Positions 54,458 through 62,607 of a DNA stretch of 64,000 bases are shown here, in pieces. Position numbers and translations under genes: made by a program. The DNA lies in assembly GCA_965247565.1 (NCBI GenBank), contig CBDFHF010000002.1, forward strand, positions 248,001 through 312,000, in the 5' to 3' direction. The DNA is from CBDFHF01 sp965247565 (GTDB taxonomy: Bacteria > Pseudomonadota > Gammaproteobacteria > Methylococcales > Methylomonadaceae). The notes under the pieces are model-generated. The model made no database searches. It was given only the letters and a program-made list of their open reading frames with translations, and was not told the DNA's origin. How positions within the stretch are numbered: the first letter of the stretch is position 1; each line of letters begins with the position of its first letter.

Positions 54458-54819
54458 AAGCGCAATTTATCGAAAGCAACGGGCAACCCGAATACGCAGT
54501 GATTCCGGTCTCAGAGTACAAAACCTTGCTGGACAAGGCCGAAATGCTTGATGACATCAAGGCTTTTGATGCAGCACTTGTAAACGATGACGAGCTGATT
54601 CCCAGTGCCGTCGTCAATCGCTTACTGGCGGGCGAGAACAAGTTCAAGGTCTGGCGTGAGTACCGGGGGCTTACCCAAACCCAATTGGCGGAACAGGCAG
54701 GTATCGCCCAAGCCACTGTTGGACAATTGGAAACGGGTGTCCGTAAAGGCAGTATGGACGTTTTTAAAAAAATTGCCCGTATTTTAAAGGTTAATTTGGA
54801 CGATTTGGTCGAAGCGTAA
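54454..54819 (+). CDS. XRE-family antitoxin
   Basis: The 121-residue protein has an N-terminal part that likely binds the toxin (AVIPVSEYKTLLDKAEMLDD) and a C-terminal HTH (about 65-118): KVWREYRGLTQTQLAEQAGI, then AQATVGQLETGVRKGSMDVF. It would neutralise the RelE-like toxin and repress the pair. Both genes look intact, unlike everything around them. The gene is followed by a dispersed repeat. Confidence 0.9.
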   Translation: MKAQFIESNGQPEYAVIPVSEYKTLLDKAEMLDDIKAFDAALVNDDELIPSAVVNRLLAGENKFKVWREYRGLTQTQLAEQAGIAQATVGQLETGVRKGSMDVFKKIARILKVNLDDLVEA

Positions 54820-54832
54820 GCGCTTGAGGAAA

Positions 54833-54878
54833 CTCTGAACAAGTCCTTCGACAAGCTTTTATGCCCAGGACGAACGGC
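54833..54878. repeat. Dispersed repeat, GTCCTTCGACAAGC family
   Basis: CTCTGAACAAGTCCTTCGAC followed by AAGCTTTTATGCCCAGGACGAACGG is a variant of a short palindromic motif (GTCCTTCGACAAGCTCAGGAC) that I know as a common intergenic repeat in many proteobacteria. Here its middle is altered. Confidence 0.55.
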
Positions 54879-54935
54879 TAAGCCTGTAATGAAGGTTAAA
54901 TCGCACTTTTATGAAATCCCAACAAAGCCTAAAAT

Positions 54936-55736
54936 ATGAATCAATCGCTGTTTCCGCCCCTAAATCCCCCCAAAATCTATGCTTACGCTGATAGCCGTTT
55001 TGCAAATTGCCTGAAAGTTGGCTATACCACCAAGAACGTGCAAGAACGGGTTGCCGCGCAATACCCCGTTAATTTACCAGTACAATCTTACACCATAGCG
55101 TTAGATGAAATTGCCATGCGCGAGGATGGCAGTTTTTTTTACCGACCGTGATGTCCGCCGGGTGCTTGAACACAAAAACATGCTGCTGCCACCTGTCAAT
55201 TGGCGAAAAAGATGGACTGGACGAAAATCCTCATCCTCACTTTTAAGCCTGCGGTACAAAATGCCTGGGAGAAAGATTTAGCTAATCATCTGGATTTTGA
55301 CGGCTGGCAGTTTGTTTCCAAAAAAAGCCTGGATGTCAAAGAGCCTGATACCGATAAACTCATTGTCTGCTTTGACTCGTTTCAGGATTATTTAGGCAAA
55401 AACAAAGCCGGTGGCATTAAAGCCAAAAACGAATGGGTACATACCACCAACTGGGATTGTGTGGCGTTTGGTGAATATCACTATGGCGCATGGGATGAGG
55501 GTGCTAAGGAGTTGTTTGAAGCAGAAAACCTGAACGAAATTGGCGAAGGGCTGGATTTTTTCGATGAAGCCAATATGACGACTACCACCCCTGCTTATTT
55601 GTATTTGTCCGGCACGCCGTTTCAAGCGATTTCCTCGTGGACTGGTATGTTGATGTTGCTGAACGTCACCAGCCCGGAAACTTATTTTCAGGCTGCATTT
55701 CGGGTGCAAACGCCCTGGATGCTTCTATCAGGATAG
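54936..55736 (+). pseudogene. Restriction-helicase (T5orf172/DEAD-type) pseudogene
   Basis: The N-terminal part (IYAYADSRFANCLKVGYTTK then NVQERVAAQYP) is the T5orf172/GIY-YIG-like nuclease start. It breaks at 55133-55140, where a run of eight T shifts frame: with seven T the reading would go on as SFFTDRDVRRVLEHKNMLLPP. A segment holding the ATP-binding motif I is missing near 55200, where the text resumes at ILILTFKPAVQNAWEKDL (motif Ia region). Motif II reads FGEYHYGAW in place of the expected FDEYH, and motif III YLSGTPFQAI runs straight into a short piece ETYFQAAFRVQTPW before a stop. So it has a frameshift, at least two deletions and a changed catalytic residue. Confidence 0.75.
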
Positions 55737-55738
55737 CT

Positions 55739-55852
55739 TTAAGGCTTTGGCGTTTTAGGGGTCATTTGGGCCAGAAGCTCAATGCTACTGGCCAGTAACT
55801 GTAGATTATTTCCAGCAATGTCATATCGTGCTGTGTCAGTGCCGAAAGTCAA
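55739..55852 (-). other. Possible 3' gene scrap
   Basis: On the minus strand a 37-codon frame, LTFGTDTARYDIAGNNLQLL then ASSIELLAQMTPKTPKP and TAA, reads like the tail of a protein. I do not recognise it. A TAG stop precedes it directly and there is no start codon. It fits the run of debris in this interval. Confidence 0.25.
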
Positions 55853-55897
55853 CTAAATAGCATAATTCAGACACTGATAAGACGGTTAAAGGTTTCT

Positions 55898-56422
55898 TTA
55901 AGGTTTTTTAGGCTCGTCCGGCGTATAGTCAATAATATTGGTTGTTTCTGATTTTTTTTGTTCGGGTGCCTTGCCGTCATCATCAGAGCCAAACAGTCCG
56001 GTGATCATTTCCCAGAGAGTTTTATCAAGTTTGCGCTTGGGCAAGTCGAGTGTTTGCTCTTCCGATTTTTTAAACACAGGCAAGGCACTAGGCTTAAAGT
56101 CGCCTTGCACGCCGGCTAATTGATCATCATTAAATACTAAGGTTACCCTTTTCTGTACCCGGTCTTCACCATTTAATTCTGCCGAGTAAATGTAATCCCA
56201 GCGTTTTTGGTGGAATGTATCAGCCATCATCGGTGAGCCTAGAATATAAAGTACCTGACGCTTGGTCATGTTAGGGCGGAGCTGATCAATCATGGCCTGA
56301 TCAATCATATTGCCTTGATGGACGTCAGCCCGGTAAACACCTGGCAAATTGTTTAGAATGAAAGAGCAGGAGGTAAGCGTTAGGCTGATAAGAAGGGTTA
56401 ACAAAAAAAGCGGTTTTCTCAT
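55898..56422 (-). CDS. bamE: Outer-membrane assembly lipoprotein BamE
   Basis: The 174-residue precursor has lipobox LTSC (Cys19 of LLISLTLTSC) and the SmpA/OmlA fold: GVYRADVHQGNMIDQAMIDQL, RPNMTKRQVLYILGSPMMAD and FHQKRWDYIYSAEL, then VQKRVTLVFNDDQLA. BamE assists BamA in inserting outer-membrane proteins. It is longer than E. coli BamE (113) by a low-complexity acidic and Pro/Lys C-terminal extension. It is divergent from fur. Confidence 0.95.
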   Translation of the reverse strand: MRKPLFLLTLLISLTLTSCSFILNNLPGVYRADVHQGNMIDQAMIDQLRPNMTKRQVLYILGSPMMADTFHQKRWDYIYSAELNGEDRVQKRVTLVFNDDQLAGVQGDFKPSALPVFKKSEEQTLDLPKRKLDKTLWEMITGLFGSDDDGKAPEQKKSETTNIIDYTPDEPKKP

Positions 56423-56558
56423 TTGGGGCTGAGCGATATTGTGAAAAAACCAAAATCATACAGGATGTTAAATGATTATCCTATAAAACTGTCATGCGTT
56501 TGTCGGCAAAAAAAGGCTACAATGCGGAGCATGAAGGTGATTTAACCGGAGAGTGATA

Positions 56559-56975
56559 TTGGAAACATACGATTTAAAAACAGCTGGCCTGAAAGTAACT
56601 ATCCCTAGATTGAAGATTCTGGAAATTCTGGAGAAACAAACAGAGGACCGGCACTTATCGGCAGAAAAAGTCTACAAAATTTTGCTCAGTGAAAATGAAG
56701 ATATTGGTTTGGCGACTGTTTACCGGGTGTTAACTCAGTTTGAAGCCGCAGGATTAGTTACCAGGCATCATTTTGAAGGTGGCAATTCTGTTTTTGAGCT
56801 TGCCAAAGAACAACATCACGATCATATCCTTTGCTTGAAATGCGGAAAAGTAAGCGAATTTACTGACGACATTATCGAGCAACGCCAAAAAGAAATTGCT
56901 AAGCAACTGGGTTTCGAGCTGACTGAGCATGCGTTATATTTGTACGGGATCTGCCCAGATTGCAGAAAATCCTGA
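56559..56975 (+). CDS. fur: Ferric uptake regulator Fur
   Basis: This 138-residue iron-responsive repressor shows LKVTIPRLKILEILEKQ, DIGLATVYRVLTQFEAAGLV and HHDHILCLKCGKVSEF, with Zn/Fe ligands and the C-terminal CPDC. The start is most likely TTG 56559 (GGAGAG seven bases upstream); the GTG at 56553 is too close to that site. The upstream sequence TTAAATGATTATCC near 56469 resembles half a Fur box, so autoregulation is plausible. Divergent from bamE. Confidence 0.95.
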   Translation: METYDLKTAGLKVTIPRLKILEILEKQTEDRHLSAEKVYKILLSENEDIGLATVYRVLTQFEAAGLVTRHHFEGGNSVFELAKEQHHDHILCLKCGKVSEFTDDIIEQRQKEIAKQLGFELTEHALYLYGICPDCRKS

Positions 56976-56999
56976 TTTTTAATCCTATCTGAAAATTGC

Positions 57000-58247
57000 A
57001 TGTTTAAACCCCTTATCTTTTATATTGGCTTGCGTTATATGCGAGCTAAGCGGCGAACTCAGTTTATTTCTTTTGTCACATTAGCGTCGGTTCTGGGCAT
57101 TGCCTTAAGCGTTACTGCATTGATCACTGTGTTATCGGTGATGAATGGTTTTGTTAGCGAAATCAGTCAACGCATGTTGAGTATGACAGCGCATGCCACT
57201 GTTACTGGCAAGTTTGGCCAGTTAAATGACTGGCAGGTATTGGATGAAAAATTGAAAGGTTATCCGCATATTCAAGGCGCTGCGCCCTTTATTAGCGGGC
57301 AGATTATGATTAACGCTGACCGGCGTGTTAGCGGCACTATGTTGACTGGCGTTCTTCCTGATTACGAATTTAAGGTATCTGACGTCGCTGGCAAAATGAA
57401 AGAGGGTAAGCTGAGCGACTTAACTTCTGGCGGATACAACATTGTGTTAGGCGCAGAATTGGCTGATTACCTGGGCGTATTGGTAGGCGATAAGATTACT
57501 ATTATCAGTCCACAAGTTAATTCAACACCGGCGGGAATTGTGCCCAGAATGCGCCGATTTAATGTGGTGGGTATCTTTAAAGTCGGCATGTACGAATATG
57601 ACCGCAATATGGCGTTGATTCATCTGGATGATGCCGCCAAACTGTTTCGAATGGATGACATGGTTTCGGCTTTACGGGTTAAGTTGGACGATTTGTTAAA
57701 TGCACCCGAAGTAACTCAATCGCTAGCCCAAGATTTGTATGAAGACTATCAGGTTAGTGATTGGACTATGGCGCATGATAATTTCTTTCAAGCCATCAAA
57801 ATGGAAAAAAAAGTGATGTCGCTAATTTTATTGCTAATGGTCGCAGTTGCCGCCTTTAATATTGTTTCTACTTTAATTATGGTGGTGACCGATAAGCGCG
57901 CCGACATAGCCATATTAAAAACCCAAGGGCTTACTTCCGGTTCGGTGATGGGTATTTTCATGGTTCTGGGGACTATTATCGGGATGATTGGAACAGTGTT
58001 AGGTGTAATTTGCGGTGTGCTGTTAGCTAAAAATGTTGCCACCATCGTTAAGCACATCGAAGAGAGCTTTCATATCAAATTTCTGGATGCCAAAGTTTAT
58101 TACATTAGCGAATTACCTTCGGAACTGATCTGGTCTGATGTTTACGCTATTGCAGCGATGGCTTTCTTATTGTCGCTATTGGCGACGATTTATCCTGCCT
58201 GGCAAGCCGCTAAAATCAATCCGGCCGAGGTATTGCGTTATGAATAA
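57000..58247 (+). CDS. lolC: Lipoprotein-releasing ABC transporter permease LolC/LolE
   Basis: The 415-residue permease has the LolC/E start LRYMRAKRRTQFISFVTLASVLGIALSVTALI, a large periplasmic domain, and three C-terminal helices with VSTLIMVVTDKRADIAILKTQGL. It works with LolD to free lipoproteins from the inner membrane to LolA. Only one permease gene is present, as in genomes with a single LolC-type homodimer. It overlaps lolD by eight bases. Confidence 0.93.
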   Translation: MFKPLIFYIGLRYMRAKRRTQFISFVTLASVLGIALSVTALITVLSVMNGFVSEISQRMLSMTAHATVTGKFGQLNDWQVLDEKLKGYPHIQGAAPFISGQIMINADRRVSGTMLTGVLPDYEFKVSDVAGKMKEGKLSDLTSGGYNIVLGAELADYLGVLVGDKITIISPQVNSTPAGIVPRMRRFNVVGIFKVGMYEYDRNMALIHLDDAAKLFRMDDMVSALRVKLDDLLNAPEVTQSLAQDLYEDYQVSDWTMAHDNFFQAIKMEKKVMSLILLLMVAVAAFNIVSTLIMVVTDKRADIAILKTQGLTSGSVMGIFMVLGTIIGMIGTVLGVICGVLLAKNVATIVKHIEESFHIKFLDAKVYYISELPSELIWSDVYAIAAMAFLLSLLATIYPAWQAAKINPAEVLRYE

Positions 58248-58920
58248 GTCGACTATTTTGCAATGCCGACAACTAACCATGCGTTTTAATCAGGGCGGCC
58301 TGGATGTTGAAGTGTTAAAGGGGGTTAACTTAAGTATTGCCGCGGGTGAGCGCGTGGCGGTAATGGGTGCATCTGGGTCGGGGAAAAGTACTTTGCTGCA
58401 TTTGCTGGGAGGCCTGGAAAAGCCGACTGGCGGCGAGGTCGTTTTAGATGGTGTTAATTTGAATACCGTTAGTCCGTCTAAAATGGCTAAGTTAAGAAAT
58501 AGTTCGCTAGGATTTATCTATCAGGCACATCATTTACTTGGCGAATTTACGGTATTGGAAAATGTTGCCATGCCGCTATTGATAGCCGGGTTATCGGTTA
58601 AAGAAGCCAAACAGCAAGCATTAGAGTTATTAGAGCGAGTGCGTTTGGGACATCGAATTGAACACAAACCGGGTGAGTTATCTGGCGGTGAGAGACAGCG
58701 TGCCGCAGTGGCTAGAGCATTAATCAACAAACCCAAATGTGTGCTAGCAGATGAGCCGACCGGTAATCTGGATAGCAAAACCGCGGAACAAGTTTATGAA
58801 TTAATGCTCGAACTCAATCAGGCTTTGCAAGTCAGCTTTTTAGTGGTGACGCACGATCATGAATTAGCCATTAAAATCGGTAAAGTATTACACATGGAAG
58901 ATGGGTTGATTGTGGGGTAG
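58240..58920 (+). CDS. lolD: Lipoprotein-releasing ATPase LolD
   Basis: The 226-residue ABC ATPase has Walker A GASGSGKSTLL, the Q-loop FIYQAHHLL, the signature LSGGERQR, Walker B CVLADEPTGNLD and the switch histidine in VVTHDHEL. LYQAHHLLGEFTVLENVAMPLLI is typical of LolD. ATG 58240 begins within the last codons of lolC. Together they form the Lol release machine. Confidence 0.95.
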   Translation: MNKSTILQCRQLTMRFNQGGLDVEVLKGVNLSIAAGERVAVMGASGSGKSTLLHLLGGLEKPTGGEVVLDGVNLNTVSPSKMAKLRNSSLGFIYQAHHLLGEFTVLENVAMPLLIAGLSVKEAKQQALELLERVRLGHRIEHKPGELSGGERQRAAVARALINKPKCVLADEPTGNLDSKTAEQVYELMLELNQALQVSFLVVTHDHELAIKIGKVLHMEDGLIVG

Positions 58921-59007
58921 GAGATCATTCTATATCGGCATTAATGGTCTAAAATCAGGGCGTTTATAACTTTGCCGAGCACTCTCAATCCGGGTGAAGG
59001 TTTTTAG

Positions 59008-59541
59008 CTAATACATCGCTCGAAAAGGGTTTTTAGAGCTGGCGTTCTTGCTTCTGACTCTTCTATCTGACCATCTTCGACTGGCATGATAACGCCAGAA
59101 AAACTGAATGCCAACATAGCCGAGCGTGGCTGATAATACGCCTAAAATGAAACAACCAGTCAAAAACGGAAATAAGATATCTCCTGACAGGACGGCGTCC
59201 AGAGAAAATTCAGCAGCTGGTAAATTGAGAAGAGTCAATCCAACCAGATACGCAAAATAAAACAGTGGTGGCATAGTGATTGGGTTGGTAAGCCACACTA
59301 AGCCCACTGAAATCGGTAAATTGGCTCGAAAATAAATGGCAGCCATCGCCGCAATAACCATTTGTCCAGGCGTTGGAATCCAGGCACCAAACAAACCTAT
59401 CGCGAAAGCCATGGCGACCGACCGTCGATTCAAGTGCCACAGATTAGCATCATGTAACTTGTCGCCGAGGAACTGCAAGCTCTTATGATTCTTGATCATT
59501 TCCGGATTAGGCATGTACTTTCTGAGGAATTCTTTAGGCAT
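59008..59541 (-). CDS. DUF2062 membrane protein
   Basis: The 177-residue protein matches the DUF2062 family: NRRSVAMAFAIGLFGAWIPTPGQMV and LVWLTNPITMPPLFYFAYLVG are its signature loops. It has three predicted membrane helices. Function is unknown. In related genomes it often sits beside comEC; here it converges on lolD and is divergent from comEC. Confidence 0.92.
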   Translation of the reverse strand: MPKEFLRKYMPNPEMIKNHKSLQFLGDKLHDANLWHLNRRSVAMAFAIGLFGAWIPTPGQMVIAAMAAIYFRANLPISVGLVWLTNPITMPPLFYFAYLVGLTLLNLPAAEFSLDAVLSGDILFPFLTGCFILGVLSATLGYVGIQFFWRYHASRRWSDRRVRSKNASSKNPFRAMY

Positions 59542-59621
59542 GGTCGCTGATGAGTAGAGTGTGTCCGATTGTTTCTAAGTCTATCAGGTTTTTGTGGGTC
59601 TCAAAATCAGCAAGGTACTAA

Positions 59622-61889
59622 ATGCAAACTTCCGCATTATCATTTTTAGCAGGATTGCTATTGGTGCAGTATTTACCCGTATTGCCGAGCAGTCAATGGT
59701 TGGTACTAGGGGCGATTATTTTAAGTCTGCTAACTTATCTGCGTTATTGGCGATGGCTGTGTTTTGTTGCTGGTGTGCTTTGGGCGCTGATATTTGCTAT
59801 GCACCGCTTGTCTGAACGTTTGCCGGAATCGTTGGAAGGCATCGATATACCCATTCAAGGCATAGTAGACACATTACCGGAACAAAATGAAAAGCGCATC
59901 CGCTTTGATTTTTTAGTGACAGCAGCGGGAAAGGGTGTCCCGCGCAGATTACGCTTAAGTTGGTATTATCCAGATCAGTCAATAAAAGCTGGCCAGCAGT
60001 GGTCAGTAAACGTAAGACTTAAGCGTCCGCATGGCAACTTTAATTCGGCCGGTTTTGATTATGAACGTTGGCTTTTTATCCAAGGTATTGGTGCAACTGG
60101 GTATATTCGTCCGTCGCCACAACCTGTGTTTTTAGGACAGATTTCGCACTGGAAAAGTATGTCAATCTGGCGACAGCATATCGCGGATCGATTGACAGAC
60201 GCTTTGGCGAACAGCCCTAATCTGGCCTTAATTAAAGCACTAACTATTGGTGACGGTAGTAGCATTACTCAGCAGCAATGGCGGGTATTTAGAAACACCG
60301 GAACCACTCATTTGATAGTAATCTCTGGTTCGCACATAGCATTAATTGCCGGATTAGTTTACCTGTTGACACTTAAGACTTGGGCTCGGGTAGGTAGTCT
60401 TGCCTGGGCGCCACAGCAACTGGCAGCAATTGCTGCGATAATTGTTGCTGTTTTTTATGCCGGACTGGCTGGGTTTTCCGTACCTACCCAGCGCGCAGTC
60501 ATCATGTTAACTGTCGCTATGACCGCGTTAATTCTTCAGCGCAACATTCGACCAATCAGCGTGCTATTACTGGCTATGGTAGGCGTACTGTTGTTTGATC
60601 CAATTGCTGTGTTGTCCGCTAGTTTTTGGTTATCGTTTGGTGCTGTGGCGTTTATTATATTTATTTCTGCAAATAGATTAGGTAAACAAGGTAGTTTATA
60701 CGGTGCTTTTAAAGTTAACTGGGTTACCTCGCTAGGTTTAATACCTCTACTGTTGTTGTTCTTTCAACAGATTTCACTAGTCGCGCCTTTGGCTAATGTG
60801 GTTGCTGTGCCGGTTATCAGTATCCTCGTGGTTCCTTTGGCTTTACTTGCAACCATGGTTTTGTTAATTAATCCTTGGTTGGCAGGCAAGTTGTTCTATT
60901 GTATTGATATTAGCCTGCAAATTTTGTACGGGTTATTGGCAGGTTTGGCGGAATTACCATTAGCCGTTATCAACCATCCCTCGCCTCCACTTTGGACATT
61001 AGCTTTAGTCGTGCCCGGATTATTGTTATTGCTAGCCCCGCGGGGCGTTCCGATGCGTTGGTTGAGTTTAGTGCTATTTTTGCCAGCACTGTTTACTGAG
61101 TCCAGGCCGCCGAAATTTGGCGATTTCAGAATGACTCTACTGGATGTTGGTCAAGGTTTGTCAGTCGTCGTTCAAACTGCCAAGCACTGCCTCGTCTTTG
61201 ATACGGGAGGAAAGTTCTCTGATGAAATCGATATGGGCCAAAGCGTATTGCTGCCTTTTTTGTGGTCCCAAGGAGTCGATAAAGTCGATGAGTTGATCAT
61301 CAGTCATGGCGATAATGACCACATCGGCGGAGCGCAATCCCTTCTTGAAAACTTGCCGGTACAACAACTTTTATCAAGTGTTCCGCAGCAGTTGGGCGCT
61401 TACTCGCCAAGTACTTGCAAAGCTGGGCAAACTTGGCAATGGGATTACGTCACCTTCACTGTGCTGTCTCCTGAGCAATTATTGGGGTCGGAAAACGACA
61501 ATTCTTGCGTACTAAAAATCCAATCAGCACAAGGTGCGCTCTTGCTAAGCGCAGATATAGAAGCCAATGCCGAGTCTTGGTTAGTAGAGCGTTACGGCAA
61601 CGGATTGAAAGCCAATGTCTTAGTTGCTCCGCACCATGGCAGCAAAACATCGTCAACTCTAAACTTTTTACAACGGGTTAAGCCTGACTACGTGCTTATA
61701 CCAACTGGCTATCGTAACCAGTTTGGTCATCCACATCAGGAGGTTTTAGATCGTTACAAGCAAATCAACACCAAATGGCTGACGAGTGCTAATGAAGGGG
61801 CAATAGAGATTAACTTTGGACAGAGAATTAACGTTCGGTCCTTGCGGACCGAGACCTCTAAATATTGGAATAACAAAACTCAACCATAA
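59622..61889 (+). CDS. comEC: DNA uptake channel ComEC/Rec2
   Basis: The 755-residue protein has an N-terminal DUF4131 part, a multi-helix Competence domain with TGTTHLIVISGSHIALIAGLVY, and a C-terminal metallo-beta-lactamase fold with LLDVGQGLSVVVQT, SHGDNDHIGGAQSLL and VLVAPHHGSKTSS. It carries single-stranded DNA across the inner membrane during transformation. Together with the FimT pseudopilin and type IV pilins here it suggests natural competence, although pilus motor genes are outside the window. ATG 59622 has AAGG upstream. Confidence 0.95.
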   Translation: MQTSALSFLAGLLLVQYLPVLPSSQWLVLGAIILSLLTYLRYWRWLCFVAGVLWALIFAMHRLSERLPESLEGIDIPIQGIVDTLPEQNEKRIRFDFLVTAAGKGVPRRLRLSWYYPDQSIKAGQQWSVNVRLKRPHGNFNSAGFDYERWLFIQGIGATGYIRPSPQPVFLGQISHWKSMSIWRQHIADRLTDALANSPNLALIKALTIGDGSSITQQQWRVFRNTGTTHLIVISGSHIALIAGLVYLLTLKTWARVGSLAWAPQQLAAIAAIIVAVFYAGLAGFSVPTQRAVIMLTVAMTALILQRNIRPISVLLLAMVGVLLFDPIAVLSASFWLSFGAVAFIIFISANRLGKQGSLYGAFKVNWVTSLGLIPLLLLFFQQISLVAPLANVVAVPVISILVVPLALLATMVLLINPWLAGKLFYCIDISLQILYGLLAGLAELPLAVINHPSPPLWTLALVVPGLLLLLAPRGVPMRWLSLVLFLPALFTESRPPKFGDFRMTLLDVGQGLSVVVQTAKHCLVFDTGGKFSDEIDMGQSVLLPFLWSQGVDKVDELIISHGDNDHIGGAQSLLENLPVQQLLSSVPQQLGAYSPSTCKAGQTWQWDYVTFTVLSPEQLLGSENDNSCVLKIQSAQGALLLSADIEANAESWLVERYGNGLKANVLVAPHHGSKTSSTLNFLQRVKPDYVLIPTGYRNQFGHPHQEVLDRYKQINTKWLTSANEGAIEINFGQRINVRSLRTETSKYWNNKTQP

Positions 61890-61942
61890 TGACGCTTAGT
61901 TAGTAACGACAGAAAGAACGAAGCTATGCCCAACTGCAAAAA

Positions 61943-62089
61943 TTAGTTAGCATTCAAATTAGTTCGACGTTGACTAATTGATTGCTGTGCGAATGCAGCG
62001 CTTGCAACAAGGACAAACAGCTGGAAAACAGCCGCGCCAACTATGGCGAAAAATGAAACCAACACAATAACTAGTTTAAATATTTGCAT
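61943..62089 (-). CDS. Possible small single-helix membrane protein
   Basis: A 48-residue frame (MQIFKLVIVLVSFFAIVGAA, then VFQLFVLVASAAFAQQ) has one strong membrane helix or signal anchor and a polar tail. There is no good ribosome site. It lies in the 718-bp gap 61890-62607, for which I have no better candidate gene. It may be spurious. Confidence 0.3.
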   Translation of the reverse strand: MQIFKLVIVLVSFFAIVGAAVFQLFVLVASAAFAQQSISQRRTNLNAN

Positions 62090-62217
62090 GACAAAGCCCG
62101 ATAAATAGTTCAATTCGTGGATTAATAATCGCCCGCTTTGTTCATCAAGACAAGTAATCAATTTAGTGGTTCTTTGTCATTTCGACAGGTTTATATTCAC
62201 GCTTTTAGTTACTGTGG

Positions 62218-62451
62218 TTAGTTCGCTACAATGCTATTAAAGTAGCTTTTTTGACACACGCCGAAATAGATCATTTTGTGAAAAATTGGCAAAAAAATGC
62301 TTAGTGAATTGATGGTTTTTTGCGTCATTACAACATGACGTTCACGGCTTAATACCTTGAAAAATAGTTGTAAAAAGTTGCTAAAAGGCCAAAAGTCGCC
62401 GCACTCATTGCCGATAAATTTACCATTAAACAATAAGGCCATAACTTGCAT
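62218..62451 (-). CDS. Possible small protein of unknown function
   Basis: A 77-residue frame beginning MQVMALLFNGKFIGNECGDF has a strong ribosome site (GGGGAG, six bases before the ATG) but an otherwise unremarkable hydrophobic and aromatic composition. I do not recognise a family. The good ribosome site is the only reason to list it. Confidence 0.3.
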   Translation of the reverse strand: MQVMALLFNGKFIGNECGDFWPFSNFLQLFFKVLSRERHVVMTQKTINSLSIFLPIFHKMIYFGVCQKSYFNSIVAN

Positions 62452-62607
62452 TTCGTCTCCCCAGTCGTTTAGTAACTATCATTGCTTCAATGGTTACAGT
62501 TTGCTCTGCATAGTTCTTGACAATTGCTGATAGTTTTTCAACGGGTCAATTTTAGGTTGCATAGCAACTTGTTTGGATCGGGTTTTTTATAAGATGCTTA
62601 TTCATTT

